From Doryteuthis pealeii (lineage: Eukaryota; Mollusca; Cephalopoda; Myopsida; Loliginidae), in contig CM042142.1 of assembly GCA_023376005.1 (NCBI GenBank), positions 51,100,611 to 51,164,610 of the forward strand: 64,000 bases of DNA. The letters run 5' to 3'. This document shows positions 10,635-20,960 of the stretch, in pieces. Below the pieces are notes generated by a model that was not told the DNA's origin, did not search any database, and was given only the letters and a program-made list of their open reading frames with translations. A program made the position numbers and the translations under genes. Within the stretch, counting starts at the first letter, position 1. Every line of letters starts with the position of its first letter.

Positions 10635-10990
10635 TGGCATCTAGAATTCGAACAGAGCTGATTGATATATGTCTTTGTAGGTCGGTCTACACTCGTGTAC
10701 CCATGTGTGAGTGTCCACAGGTCACTTATGAGTTCGACCTTACTTTATCCAGCAGTATCCAGCGTGTCTTGTTCATCTTACTTTGATGGCATGTGTGATT
10801 GGAGGCAAGTGGCCATACAGCTGCTTTCTTGTATAGTGCTGCTTGCAGGATTTGTTTAAGACACGACGCAACATTCTCGTCTAGTTCTTGTCTGTCTTTT
10901 TCTCTTAGTGTTTCGTTAGAGTCCAATGGTGCAGCCATACAGTAGCACTGATACGATTATAATTTGGAAGAATTTTCGCCTTATCTTATC
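10635..10990 (-). pseudogene. LINE-T C-terminal fragment
   Basis: Minus-strand translation gives pieces such as VSVLLYGCT near 10920-10950, followed by segments matching the tail seen better at 32455-32701. In intact relatives LLYGC(T/A)TWTL lies in the C-terminal part of the reverse transcriptase ORF. Here stops and frameshifts break it, so it is a fossil. Confidence 0.6.
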
Positions 10991-10993
10991 TGA

Positions 10994-11075
10994 GAGACCA
11001 GTCAAAATAGCTCTGTTGAGAGAGTGTCAGACTGATGATCTAAAGGTCTCTGGTTCAATCCTTCCTTTTGGTATT
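10994..11075 (+). repeat. tRNA-like sequence, probably a SINE head or tRNA pseudogene
   Basis: TAGCTCTGTTGAGAGAGTG resembles a D arm/A box, GTCAGACTGATGATCTAAAG an anticodon arm (GAT in the anticodon position by alignment to methionine-type tRNAs), and CTGGTTCAATCC a T arm/B box. The acceptor stem pairs only partly, so a working tRNA is unlikely. Confidence 0.45.
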
Positions 11076-11209
11076 TGGTGGCTGGCAATAACACATCACC
11101 ATTATAATGACAAAATAAGACTCACCTTCATCAAACTGTGAATAGGAAGTGAATAACATTAAATGAAAAGCAGAGGGAAATTAGATTTAAATTTCCTGTT
11201 TATTTATTT

Positions 11210-11300
11210 CGGCCGGTTTAGCTCAGTCGGTAGAACATCTGTCTAGGAACCTAGGAATATTTGAGGCGTAACACATATTCACAAACATACGTGGTTCAAA
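11210..11300 (+). mobile_element. SINE-B head fragment
   Basis: GGCCGGTTTAGCTCAGTCGG followed by TAGAACATCTGTCTAGGAAC is the tRNA-like head of SINE-B. The B box and body are missing or replaced. Confidence 0.6.
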
Positions 11301-11571
11301 GTTAACTGACCTGAAAAAATATAAGAGTTTTTAAATAAAATAACTGGTGCATTATATCTTTTATTCATTAATGTAACAACACTGAAAATGTCATTAAATT
11401 CGGTAAATTCCTTGATTTGTTGTATTTTTTTCTTTCGGCAGGGTGACATACGATAGTGGAATTTATGTCTGTTAAGTAGGATTTAACTTATAACTTATTA
11501 TAAGAAAATTGTTGGTGTGTACTCATTTATGGGCAATACTGTATACAAACCTAATGAGAATTTTATCATCA
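11301..11571. other. Unrecognised AT-rich sequence
   Basis: Nothing identifiable between the SINE-B head and the HEL-1 start. Confidence 0.4.
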
Positions 11572-11648
11572 TCTATACATATATAAACGTCAGTTTGTGT
11601 GTATGCATGTCCGGAGGAAACTACGAAAATAAAACAATTAACGACAAA

Positions 11649-11695
<47 letters not shown>

Positions 11696-12021
11696 TTATC
11701 ACTAGACTTTTTGACTATGCTTTTTGAGCGAAAGTAATAAAGATTTTATTTATATTCATAAAGATAATTAAAAATGCAATTTAAATGATAACAGCATGGA
11801 ATTTTTTTTTTGCATTTAATATCTTAAATAGTAGACATTAACTTTTCTTTTCAGAGTGGTTAGATCAACGCAAGGTCTTTTTTTCTACGTGGGGATTTCA
11901 ATGGGTCATCCTGTGAGGATCCATCTCGCGATTCAACAATAATGGATCAGCGGAACTACTCTTTTTAAAAAATTAAAAAAAAAACACCTCTACCTAGGCG
12001 ACGCCGGGTTCCCGCTTCTAG
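11572..12021 (+). mobile_element. HEL-1 copy, full length
   Basis: Starts TCTATACATATATAAACG after an A, includes the family phrase ATGTCCGGAGGAAACTACG and a TA run at 11650-11692, and ends GGGTTCCCGCTTCTAG before a T. The subterminal hairpin is eroded (CCTAGGCGACGCCGGG). Length about 450 bp. Confidence 0.65.
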
Positions 12022-12311
12022 TTCTAATATATATGTGCATGTTCTCTCGCCAGATGTCCGGTGGTCATAGCTGAGGACTGAATGGCTGCAAATCTTCTGA
12101 TATATCGGACAACTTTCTCGGGATCCTCCCCATACCAGTGAAAGTAAAAGTAGACTATGGTATTGACGGGTTAGGAGCTTGAAAGACTTCGAGGAATTTC
12201 AGTGACACTTCTTTGGGGGTCCCTGTGTTATGACAGCCAGGGGAGAGCACATCGATCAATGATACTTCATACTGGTGACATGGCCTGCGCGGCGAGGCTG
12301 CACCTTCAGCG
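12022..12311. other. Unrecognised sequence upstream of the LTR
   Basis: About 290 bp of mid-GC DNA (AGATGTCCGGTGGTCATAGC region) without frame or family. Confidence 0.35.
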
Positions 12312-12635
12312 TGTTACATAATTATTAGATCCCTAATACTTATATAAGGTAGTATAGAAACATAATGGCGATTAGTGCAGCTGATGGCCTTGAGAGTGAA
12401 TGACGGCGCTTGACCTCACTCTTACCTTGCCTTCCGGGGATAAATCGTGAGAACCGGAAGGCATAGAAGACCCTGTATTCCGGTTTAAGGATAGTAAGTA
12501 AGTCAGTCAGTTAGAAGGTAGGAGCCGAGCTCGTAGGATGTAAGTCTCACCTGCGCAGATGTCTGGGTTGGGGATTGAAAATAAAGTAACATCAAAGTAA
12601 ATCGAAGTCTTGTGTTTATTACCTAAAACCTAACA
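12312..12635 (+). mobile_element. Probable LTR of a retrotransposon
   Basis: Begins TGTTACATAATTATTAG and ends CCTAAAACCTAACA, giving TGTTA/TAACA inverted ends. It has a TATA-like ACTTATATAAGG 36 bases in and a polyadenylation-like AAATAAAG at about 12581. Its first 12 bases match the better supported LTR at 40434. Flanks (CAGCG and AGGAC) are not duplicated, so this is either one LTR of a truncated element or rearranged. Confidence 0.5.
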
Positions 12636-13023
12636 AGGACACAGGACTTCTGATAAGGAGAAATCCCTAACAAAACCAGACCCGAAGTCCCCAGAAAGTC
12701 CAGACCTTAGAAGAGACCAGGCCAAGATAGATGAAGAAATAGCAAAGCCGACCAGAAGAAAATACGACCAGAAGTAAGAAGTAAGAAAAGGGTATACAAC
12801 AAACGGAATGACCTCGATGCTGTTTACATTAGCTTCTTTGGTGTTTCAGGATAAAGCGTGGACAGATCGTGAAAATCGTATGCAGTGAGGATAGGCAGTC
12901 GACGACTCGACGTCATATGGTGGCGTTGTCAGTACAACTGCGCAATACACGACGATCTTTGTGATCTTTCTTGGACGTTGGACATTGGGAGTGGAATTGT
13001 TATCTTATCAGAATTGGAATGTT
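12636..13023. other. Possible internal remnant of an LTR element
   Basis: A/G-rich DNA with repeated CCAGAAGT-type phrases follows the LTR. I see no primer-binding site I can assign to a tRNA and no gag/pol frame. Confidence 0.3.
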
Positions 13024-13287
13024 TTGGACCATATGACCTTTAGGCACCCCTTTTGCGATCTCGATTCAGAGGAACATTTTTTTCTATTTATACCGTCAAA
13101 ATCCGGTTGATTGTTAACAGACAATTTTTAGATTAAAAAAATGATAAAACTAACCCCTAACCCTAACCCCTAATCCTAGCACCTAACCCTAAGCCCTAAC
13201 AAACAACCGGATTTTGACGGTGTAAATGGAAAAATGTTCCTATGAATCGAGATCGAAAAAAGGGTGCCTAAAGGTCATATGGTCCAA
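13024..13287. repeat. Inverted repeat enclosing telomere-like DNA
   Basis: Arms 13024-13109 (TTGGACCATATGACC to CCGGTTG) and 13204-13287 (reverse complement) match with few changes over about 85 bp. The 94-bp centre holds CCCTAA-type repeats at 13150-13200. An unrelated pair of arms encloses the same kind of centre at 25103-25360. Confidence 0.85.
13150..13200 (-). repeat. Interstitial telomere-like repeat (CCCTAA)n
   Basis: Seven to eight degenerate units: CTAACCCCTAACCCTAACC and variants with CCCTAAT, GCACCTAA and AAGCCCTAA. TTAGGG is the canonical animal telomere repeat. Confidence 0.85.
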
Positions 13288-13295
13288 TGTTTTTG

Positions 13296-13299
13296 TTAT

Positions 13300-13342
<43 letters not shown>

Positions 13343-14720
13343 AACTCTGTCATCATGGATTCCCGTCTCTTTTTCGCCAACAGTCCAGTCCCTATTATCA
13401 CGGATTCCCATCCTTTTCCATTCCAGTCCCTATCATCACGGATTCCCATCTCTTTTCCACCAAAGTCCAGTCCCTATCATCACGGATTCCCATCTCTTTT
13501 GCACCAACAGTCCAGTCTTTATCGGTTATCTTCCCCTGGCAGGTCTTCCGTGCGGCACCCAGAATCCACACACAGCTGATTGATGTAGGTTTTTGTTGGT
13601 CGACCTAGCCTGATGTGTCAATGTGTAAGTGTCCATAGGAGAACGTCACTTATGTGTTTGTCGTGGTCAGCACAGATTCCCATAACTATTCTCGCCAACA
13701 GTCCCTATCTGTCATTGCCACTGGCAGTCACTTCGGGTAGATTCCGCAACGAACTGATTGATGCAAATTTTCTTGGTCGGTCTACACTGATGCGTCCATG
13801 TGTAAGTGTCCACAGGAGAACGTCACTTATGAGTTCGTCCTTGTCTTGTTCATCTCACCTGGATAGTTTGTGTAATAGGCGGCAGGTAACCGTACAACTG
13901 TTTTCTTGTGTGATGCTGCTTTTTTTTTATCTAAGTGCTTCGTTAGGGTCCAGGTAGTACAGTCATAGTAGCACTGATACGCCTACGGCTTGGATTTTTA
14001 TTTTTATTTTTGCTTTATCTTATTAAAGATAATGCGAAAATTTTTCCGAACTGTAGCAGTGCTACTTTATGGCTGCGCCAACTGGATCCTATGGAATATT
14101 TACTTTAACTTTGATAAGATAAAGTGAAAATTCTTTCAAGCCGTAGCCATGTCAGTGCTACTGTATGGTTGCACCACATATACATTAACGAAGCATCAAT
14201 CAGTTCTGTACGGATTCTGGATGCCGAGCGTAAGACCTGACAGGGGTGATGACCGATAGAGACGATTGGCTAAAAAGAGTCATAGTAATCCGTGGTGTCA
14301 GATTTCCACATGATCGATAATCGTTGACTGACACCACTTTCTGTAAATGAGATATTGTTACCTAGGTATGTGAACTGGTCTACCAATTTTAGACGCTTAC
14401 CATCCATTGTGGATCTTGTTTAAAATACAGGATGAACTCAAGGATTTGTTCAACATGTTTAGCGCATCATCCTTGTGTTGTTCCCATATAGCTTTTCATC
14501 TAAGCACTTCCTGAGGGTCCAGCTGGTGCAGCCATACAGTAGCTTATATTATGGCTACGGCTTCGAAGAATTGTTGATTTTTTTATATCAGTAAGATCAG
14601 ATGTACATATGATTGATAATCAGTCTATAGTAGTCCATTCCTTTCCTCTACGTATATTACTACTGTTTTCTGTAGATGAGATATTGCTGCCTAGATATGT
14701 GAATCGGTTTTATCTTAATT
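13296..14720 (-). pseudogene. Patchwork of LINE-T fragments on both strands
   Basis: Begins with a (ATC)n tail at 13300-13337, the minus-strand 3' end of the family. Minus-strand pieces follow to about 14000. Plus-strand pieces at 14040-14215 translate as AVAVLLYGCANW and FFQAVAMSVLLYGCTTYTL, reverse transcriptase C-terminal motifs. At 14280-14420 and 14580-14720 the minus strand again reads VDQFTYLG-like. Orientation switches show repeated insertion and rearrangement of one family. No intact frame. Confidence 0.6.
13352..13520. repeat. Tandem repeat of about 50 bp in LINE-T
   Basis: Four units share CAGTCCAGTCCCTAT, ATCACGGATTCCCATC and TCTTTT. It expands part of the LINE-T 3' region. Confidence 0.75.
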
Positions 14721-14980
14721 CTTTCTAAATGAGCTTTCTTTCGCAATTTTTAAAAAATTTATTCGTGGTCTTTTTAAAAAAAAAAAATTATTAATGATTG
14801 GAGAGAAATATCACTCCCCTCCCCATCTGCCCAGCGGACATTGCTATTTCATCCAATTGAAAGTTTTGCCCATGGCGGTAAAATTAAAAAAAAAAAAAGT
14901 TTACATGGATATTTGCAATGAGTAATTTGAAAATTGATTACTGCCAAAAAGATACAAGATGCCACGTGAGGCGAGGCAAT

Positions 14981-15497
14981 CGAAAAAAAAAGAAAAAAAA
15001 CAAAAGAAAGGAAAAAAAAGGAAATAAAAAAGAAAGAAAAAAAAAAGAAAGGAAATAGAAAAAGAAAGGAAAAAAAAAGAAAGGAAATAAAAAATAAAGG
15101 AAATATAAAGAAAGAAAAAAAAGGAAAAAAAAGAAGAAAGGAAAATAAAGAAAGGAAAAAAAAGAAAAAAAAAAAAAAAAAAAAAAAAGAAGAAAGAAAT
15201 ATAAAGAAAGAAAAAAAATAAAGGAAAAAATAAAGGAAATAGAAAAATAAAGGAAAAAAAAGGGAAAAAAAAAAGGAAATATAAAGAAAGAAAAAAGAAG
15301 AAAGGAAAAAAAAAAGAAAGGAAATAAAAAAATAAAGGAAATAAAAAATAAAGGAAATAAAAAAAGGAAATAAAAATAAAGGAAAAAAAAGGAAAAAAAA
15401 AAGAAAGGAAATATAAAGAAAGAAAAAAAAAGAAAGAAAAAAAGAAAAAGAAAAAAAAAGAAAAAAAAAAAAATAAAGAAAAAATAAAGGAAATATA

Positions 15498-15529
<32 letters not shown>

Positions 15530-15659
15530 AAAAAAAAGAAAGAAAAAAAAAGAAAGGAAATAAAAAATAAAGGAAAAAAAAGGAGAAAAAAGAAAGGAAA
15601 TATAAAGAAAAAAGAAAGGAAAAAAAAGAAAGAAAAAAAAGGAAATAAAAAAAGAAAGG
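14981..15659 (+). repeat. Purine-only tract of about 680 bp
   Basis: Almost entirely A and G on the plus strand, with rare T in GGAAATATAAAG and AAATAAAGG. It is built from AAAGGAAA/AAAGAAAG variants with no single period. The long minus-strand frame of F, L, S and Y is read-through. Such asymmetric tracts can form triplex DNA (established property of mirror-like purine runs). Confidence 0.9.
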
Positions 15660-15857
15660 TAGTAGATCGAGTTTGTAAAGATTTGGAAGGATGAGATTTT
15701 CAGTCTTAAAACTAAAGATTAAAAGAAAAAGAAATCTCTCGCAACAAGCGACCACTTTTTGTGGGGACTTAATGTAAAATGGACAAATATGCATCGAGGA
15801 GGAAATAGGAATTTTGACGTAGTTAAACAGCGTGAAAAACAAGTGAGGAAACAGAAA

Positions 15858-15858
<1 letters not shown>

Positions 15859-15928
<70 letters not shown>
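15859..15928. repeat. TA microsatellite
   Basis: About 70 bases of TA, bordering the palindrome. Confidence 0.95.
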
Positions 15929-15932
<4 letters not shown>

Positions 15933-16106
15933 GTAGGTAAAAGGATAGTGAACAAGAAATGATAACTCAAAACAAAGAGTTGAAATATTTCGTCCGATTT
16001 ATGAGGACATCTTCAGTCAAAAAGTATAAATCGGACGAAATATTTCAACTCTTAGATTTGTTTTGAGTTATCATTTCTTGTTCACTATCCTTTTACCTAC
16101 CTCATA
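15929..16106. repeat. Palindromic foldback with hammerhead-like centre
   Basis: Arms of about 70 bp: TGAGGTAGGTAAAAGGATAG at the left end and its complement at the right, with GAGTTGAAATATTTCGTCCG inside. On the minus strand the centre reads CTGAAGA, then GTCC...GGAC, then GAAA, ATAT and TTC. TTGA/TCAA can pair as stem I. One extra base sits between the first box and stem II, so activity is doubtful. Confidence 0.75.
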
Positions 16107-16134
16107 CTGTCGGATTCTACTCCATCCATCCTAT

Positions 16135-16136
<2 letters not shown>

Positions 16137-16190
<54 letters not shown>
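16137..16190. repeat. TA microsatellite
   Basis: TA run of about 54 bases on the right of the palindrome region. Confidence 0.95.
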
Positions 16191-16194
<4 letters not shown>

Positions 16195-16195
<1 letters not shown>

Positions 16196-16440
16196 TTGAC
16201 GGTAAGCCTCTTAAGCCAGTGGAACAGTTCACATATCTAGGTAGTAATATCTCATCCACAGAAAGCGATGTTAATACACGCATAGGAAAGGCATAGGCGG
16301 TCACAAACAGATTATCAGTAATATGGAGATCCGATCTCACTGACAAGCTAAAGCGACAATTATTCCAGGCAGTGGTTATATCAGTACTGCTGTATGGCTG
16401 TAGCCACCTGGACCCTAACAAAGCGCCGGTCAGGAGACCA
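16195..16440 (+). pseudogene. LINE-T reverse transcriptase fragment
   Basis: Plus-strand translation includes VEQFTYLGSNISSTESDV, then DLTDKLKRQLFQAVVISVLLYGC. These are the typical thumb-side sequences of a widespread animal non-LTR reverse transcriptase, following the catalytic palm. A stop interrupts after RIGKA. At about 16430 it runs directly into a different retrotransposon (LINE-R). Confidence 0.75.
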
Positions 16441-16745
16441 GACCGAGTGTTGATTGTCAAGAAGAGTACGTGTCAGCTCGTGGATTCTGCCATCCGGCTG
16501 ATCACTGAGTGAAAGTGAAAGAAAGCGAAAAGATAGACACATACTTGGACCTTGCTAGAGAACTAAGAAGACTGTAGAACATGAAAGTGAAGGTTGTGCC
16601 AATTGTAATTGGTGCCCTTGGAACAGTCCCCAGGGGTCTGGAAAAGAGTCTGAATGAACTGGAAATCAGAGGAAGAATCGAAACCATCCAGATTACAGAA
16701 CTATTGAGATCGGCTAGAATACTCAGAAGAGGCCTGGAGACCTGA
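16441..16745 (+). pseudogene. LINE-R endonuclease-region fragment
   Basis: Continues as RRPDRVL with stops, then YLDLARELR, APLGTV-like and SARILRRGLET. RPD followed about 15 residues later by VDxA(V/I) is the spacing of the restriction-like endonuclease of R2-type LINEs (see 49381-49887). Ends at a TAA-type run (16760-16788). Confidence 0.65.
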
Positions 16746-16759
16746 TGTATGAAAAACTA

Positions 16760-16839
16760 TAATAATAATGATAATAATAATAATAACTCTTCTACATTTT
16801 TGTTTGTACATTTGTTTTCCTACAGTTATACTGTTTTCT

Positions 16840-16880
<41 letters not shown>

Positions 16881-16900
16881 TCTCCCTCTATCTCTCTCTC

Positions 16901-16946
<46 letters not shown>
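16760..16946. repeat. TAA, CTTT and TA microsatellites
   Basis: (AAT)n 16760-16788, (CTTT)n about 16838-16880, CT-rich to 16904, (TA)n 16906-16946. Confidence 0.9.
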
Positions 16947-16948
<2 letters not shown>

Positions 16949-17220
16949 CAACCCTTCTGGACGAGCAGGATGCAATACAAGGTAAATTAATTTTAAGCAG
17001 AGTTTAACAGGTTTTAATTCAGAGTTTTCCTTCTCCTGGACTAGTTACCTAGCCAAGAGTCCAGTCTACTCTAGTATTTACCCATAACTGGAAGGAGAAT
17101 AAATGGATTCATACCTTTTCCAAGGGTATTAAAGCTATGTGAATTGCAAACAGCCAGGATTTGAACTCGGGTCGACGAGTCCATTTCCTACGACCCTAAC
17201 CATTACACCACACACCTCCA
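16947..17220 (-). mobile_element. SINE-A copy
   Basis: On the minus strand it begins with a TGTAATGGTTAGGGTCGTAG A-box region and B box GAGTTCAAATCC, followed by the family body (ATACCCTTGGAAAAGG, AAAACTCTGAATT) and CCTGCTCGTCCAGAAGGGTT at the 3' end. Confidence 0.8.
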
Positions 17221-17950
17221 TAAACATACATATATATTGGTGTGTTAATCTTTTTATACTCGCATGCAGATGTAAAAATTTAGTAATTTTGCTTAGTTAT
17301 GCAGAAAGCAACATTACCAGGACAAACTCACTAATAATCGTCTTCGAGTGAAGCTTGCTGAACAGCGTCCTATGTGCATTAAACTACAAACGAATATTAC
17401 ATCAAGAACCTTGCCAAGTTCAGTCACAGCACCAAACCATATTGTGACACGTAATCTTATCTCTATGTATTACGTAGAATGTTGCATTTGATCCGCACTA
17501 AGTGCCCCATTACTGACACCAATCCTCAAATAGGAAGAAGACGTCCAAACAGGACATTGCATGTTTTCGGGGTCAATACGTGCAGTTAATTCACCCCCTC
17601 TAAAATAATATCATCGCTACCCACGAAACTAAATGAGTTACCTCCCGCCGCCAATGAACACGAGGGATTCGGCGCGTAGGCGTGGACCAAGGCGGAGTCT
17701 TGTCGATAAATGGCCTCTAAGAGAAAAGGATATCCTTTTGGGGTACAATTTTCTTGGGGACGATTGAAAAGCTACACCCTGTATCCTGCATTCCCCATAC
17801 TGTGTCAGGAAAGGAATTTTTATGACCCACTTTTCGGATGGGTTGGGCGATAACGTCATAAAACACCATAACAACTCTTAAACTCATATATGAGTCAATG
17901 ACATAATGAACTAAGGCTAATCTTTAAGAATACAACGCTTAAAATAATAA
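17221..17950. other. Unrecognised, relatively GC-rich sequence
   Basis: Low repeat content compared with its surroundings. A minus-strand frame (17638-17874) has no motif. CACGAGGGATTCGGCGCGTAG lies in the most GC-rich part. I cannot tell unique DNA from an unknown repeat. Confidence 0.35.
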
Positions 17951-18231
17951 TAATAATAATAATAAATAATAATAATATAATAATAATAAGACGGATCACC
18001 CTATCCCAGCCAAGAAGACAGGCATAGTGTTTGATTAACAAAAAAAAAAAAAAAAAAAGAAAAAAAAAGAGAACGTGTTAACTGGTGGACTTTGCGGTTC
18101 CAGCAGATCACAGGGTGAAGATGAAGGAAAATGAAAAGTTGGATAAATACCTGGTCCTTGTCAGAGAATTGAAAAAGCTGTGGAATATGAGAGTGAAAGT
18201 GATACCAATTGTAGTTGGTGCACTGCTGAGC
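17951..18231 (+). pseudogene. LINE-R fragment cut off by a CT-element
   Basis: After an AAT run, the text KTDHPIPAKKTGI resembles the KTDHLIPARRPDL box. The rest (VDFAVPADHRVK-like, then KLWNMRVKVIPIVVGA) follows with indels and an A-rich run at 18039-18069. The reading stops at GTGCACTGCTGAG, where the CT-element begins. Confidence 0.65.
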
Positions 18232-18305
18232 GCACGGAAGCGATAACACAAATCTGTTTCCATCGGAAAGATGAAAAGAAGGAAAAATATATATATATAT
18301 ATATA

Positions 18306-18340
<35 letters not shown>

Positions 18341-18500
18341 AGAGAGAAAGAGAGAGAGAGAGAGAGAAAGAGAGAGTTAAATCAAGATTTTTATCCTTTT
18401 TTTCATATTGGATTATTTCACAACAGCTCTTAAGTAAACATATCAAACCTTGTAATAATTAAATTATCGTACTGTGGTATAGCCACACTGTCCACATATA
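18232..18500 (-). repeat. CT-element copy, minus strand
   Basis: Carries GCGCACGGAAGCGATAACAC, a TA/GA run and ends TATAGCCACACTGTCCACAT. It separates two LINE-R pieces. Confidence 0.6.
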
Positions 18501-18812
18501 ATAATAGTGAAGCTGAAGGAAAATGAAAAGATGGATGAATACTTGGACCTTGCCGGAGAATTGAAAAAGCTGTGGAACATGAGAGTGAAAGTGATAATTG
18601 TAGTTGGTGCACTTGGAACGGTTCCAATAAACTTGGAAAAAAGACTGGCGGATCTAGAAATCAGAGGAAGAATTGGGACCATTCAGAACACTGCACTACT
18701 GCAATCGGCTAGAATATTCAGAAGAGTCCTGGAGACCTGAAGAAACTTGTTGTCACTCAGACTCCAGTGAAATACCATTAGCTAACGCTGATGTGAAAAA
18801 CTCAAAAGGAGT
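18501..18812 (+). pseudogene. LINE-R C-terminal fragment
   Basis: Plus-strand frame 18507-18740: KENEKMDEYLDLAGELKKLW, MRVKVIIVVGALGTVPINL, EIRGRIGTIQNTALLQSAR, IFRRVLET, then a stop. The 3' untranslated part (CTTGTTGTCACTCAGACTCC, AACTCAAAAGGAGTGAA) leads straight into a TAA run, the family tail. Confidence 0.75.
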
Positions 18813-18815
18813 GAA

Positions 18816-18868
<53 letters not shown>
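18813..18868. repeat. TAA microsatellite, LINE-R tail
   Basis: About 18 TAA units directly after the LINE-R 3' end. Confidence 0.9.
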
Positions 18869-18871
<3 letters not shown>

Positions 18872-20245
18872 TAAAATGTGCTATGCTAGTAATGAAACGG
18901 GGTGAAAGAAAATTAATGGATGGAATACAACTGCCAAATCAGGAAACTATAAAATCGCTGCCAAATCAGAAAACTATAAAATCACTTGATGAAAATGAAA
19001 GCTACAAATACTTAGGAATTTTAGAAGCGGACAATATCAAGCAAGCAGAAATGAAAGGAAAAGTTTAAAAAAAGAATATCACAGGAGAACTAGAAAACTT
19101 CTATAAACCAAACTTAACAGCAGAAATCTGATCAAAGGAATCAATACCTGGGCTGTTCCCATTATAAGATACTCAGGACCATTCTTAAAATGAACAAAAG
19201 AAGAACTCAGGCAGATTGACCAAAAGACGAGAAAATTAATGACAATGCACAAGGCTCTCCACCCTAGAGACGATAGATAGATTATATGTGTCAAGAAAGG
19301 AAGGGGGAAGAGGTCTTGCCAACATAGAGGACTGCGTAGAAACCACAATCCAACAACTCGAAGACAACACAAAGTAGAGTAAATACAGATTACTTATGGC
19401 GGCCAACAATAGTAGATGTGACATATGGACAAACAGAAAAACAACAAAGACTAGAAAACAAAAATGGGAAGGAAAACAATTATATGGACACTTCAAACGA
19501 CAAATTGGAGAGGTTGCACATGAAAAAACTGGGCGTGGTTAACAAAAGGAACACCTTAAAAGAGAAACTGAATCACTAATAATTGCTGTACAGAATAATG
19601 CCATAAGGAAAACTATATCAAAGCGAAAATAGATAAGACCCAACAAAATAGTAAATGTAGACTGTGCGGTAATAGAGATGAGACCGTAAACCATGTACTA
19701 TGCGAATGTAGCAAACTAGAACAACGGGTGTACAAAACTAGACACGACTGGGTATTATGCAAAAAATTAAATTTTGACCATACAACAAAATGGCATAAAC
19801 CAGAATCTGTTTTTGAGAACGAAACGCATAAAATTCTCTGGGACTTTGAGATAAAAACGGATCACCTTATCCCAGCAAGAAGACCAGACCTAGTGTTGAT
19901 TAACAAAAAAAGAAAGAACTTGTCAACTGGTGGATTTTGCAGTTCCAGCAGATCACAGGGTGAAGCTAAAAGAAAATGAAAAAATGGACAAATACTTGGA
20001 CCTTGCCAGAGAACTGAAAAAGCTATGGAATATGAAAATGAAAGTGATACCAATTGTAGTTGGTGGACTTAGAACGGTCCCAAAAGGATTGGAAAAGGGT
20101 TTGGAAAGTCTGGAAATCAGAGGAATAATTGATACTGCACTGTTGCAATCTGCCAGAATACTCAGAAGAGTCCTTGAGACCTGAGGAGACTTGCTGTCAC
20201 TCAGACTCCAGTAAAAGACTATCAGCTAACTCTGATGTGAAAACT
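18869..20245 (+). pseudogene. LINE-R, longest copy: RT thumb through endonuclease region
   Basis: In shifting frames: CAMLVMKRGERKLMDGIQL, YKYLGILEADNIKQAEMK, VPIIRYSGPFLKW, LYVSRKEGGRGLANIEDCVE, a decayed zinc-knuckle region (CGNRDETVNHVL-like at about 19660-19715), then KTDHLIPARRPDLVLINKK, FAVPADHRVKLK and KYLDLARELKKLW, ending SARILRRVLET. The order is RT, connector, C-x2-C-x7-H-x4-C knuckle, then PD...D endonuclease box, as in R2/NeSL-type non-LTR elements. Many frameshifts; inactive. The 3' UTR is followed by TAA repeats. Confidence 0.75.
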
Positions 20246-20256
20246 CAAAAGGAGTA

Positions 20257-20304
<48 letters not shown>
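20246..20304. repeat. TAA microsatellite, LINE-R tail
   Basis: Directly follows the 3' end of the LINE-R copy. Confidence 0.9.
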
Positions 20305-20305
<1 letters not shown>

Positions 20306-20661
20306 CTGGTGTTACTACGAAATACGACCGTTATGATCTTATAACATCCTCTGGTTAAAAATGAGACCGTCCAGATTGTCCAAGATGAAATGCAAAAATG
20401 TAAATCCTGATCATCTGGTGTTGTTTATCTGCCGAGTTCCTATTTCTTATGAGTGTCGTCACCTCGGAATGGACCATTCCGTTTTTATTATAAAGAATGA
20501 AAGGGAAGAAAAAGAACATGCTACACAGAAAAATATAATAAGAAAGAAAGAAAGAAAGAACAAATAGATAGATTAAGGGAAAGATAGAAAGAGGGACTGA
20601 GCGCATGGAAGCGATAACGCTAATCTGTTTCCATCGAACATAATGAAAAGATTAAAAGAAG

Positions 20662-20729
<68 letters not shown>

Positions 20730-20831
20730 TTAAATCAAGATTATTGAACTATTTAGCAATAACTCTTAAGTAAACATATCAAACGTTGTAATAATTAAAT
20801 TATCGTACTGTGGTATAGCCACAGTGTCCAC

Positions 20832-20836
<5 letters not shown>
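20305..20836 (-). repeat. CT-element, full copy, minus strand
   Basis: Contains the complement of the distal part of 8054-8430, the GGAAGCGATAACGCTAATC core, a TA/GA run at 20660-20727 and the same right end as 18500 (TATAGCCACAGTGTCCACAT). Confidence 0.65.
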
Positions 20837-20837
<1 letters not shown>

Positions 20838-20871
<34 letters not shown>

Positions 20872-20872
20872 C
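20838..20872. repeat. TAA microsatellite
   Basis: About 12 TAA units after a second CT-element end, in the same relation as at 18.50 kb. Confidence 0.9.
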
Positions 20873-20960
20873 TTCCGAGGAGACTCCCACCAACCACTGC
20901 TATTTGTTATAGCAATGGTATCACTAAACTACCTAGTTATGAAATGTACAGAGGCTATAT

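Noticed and set aside
10994..11075. Functional tRNA gene
   Set aside because: Acceptor stem does not pair through and no terminator-like T run follows closely; better seen as SINE head or pseudogene.
14901..15842. 313-codon minus-strand frame rich in F, L, S and Y
   Set aside because: It is the complement of the purine-only tract; composition explains the absence of stops.
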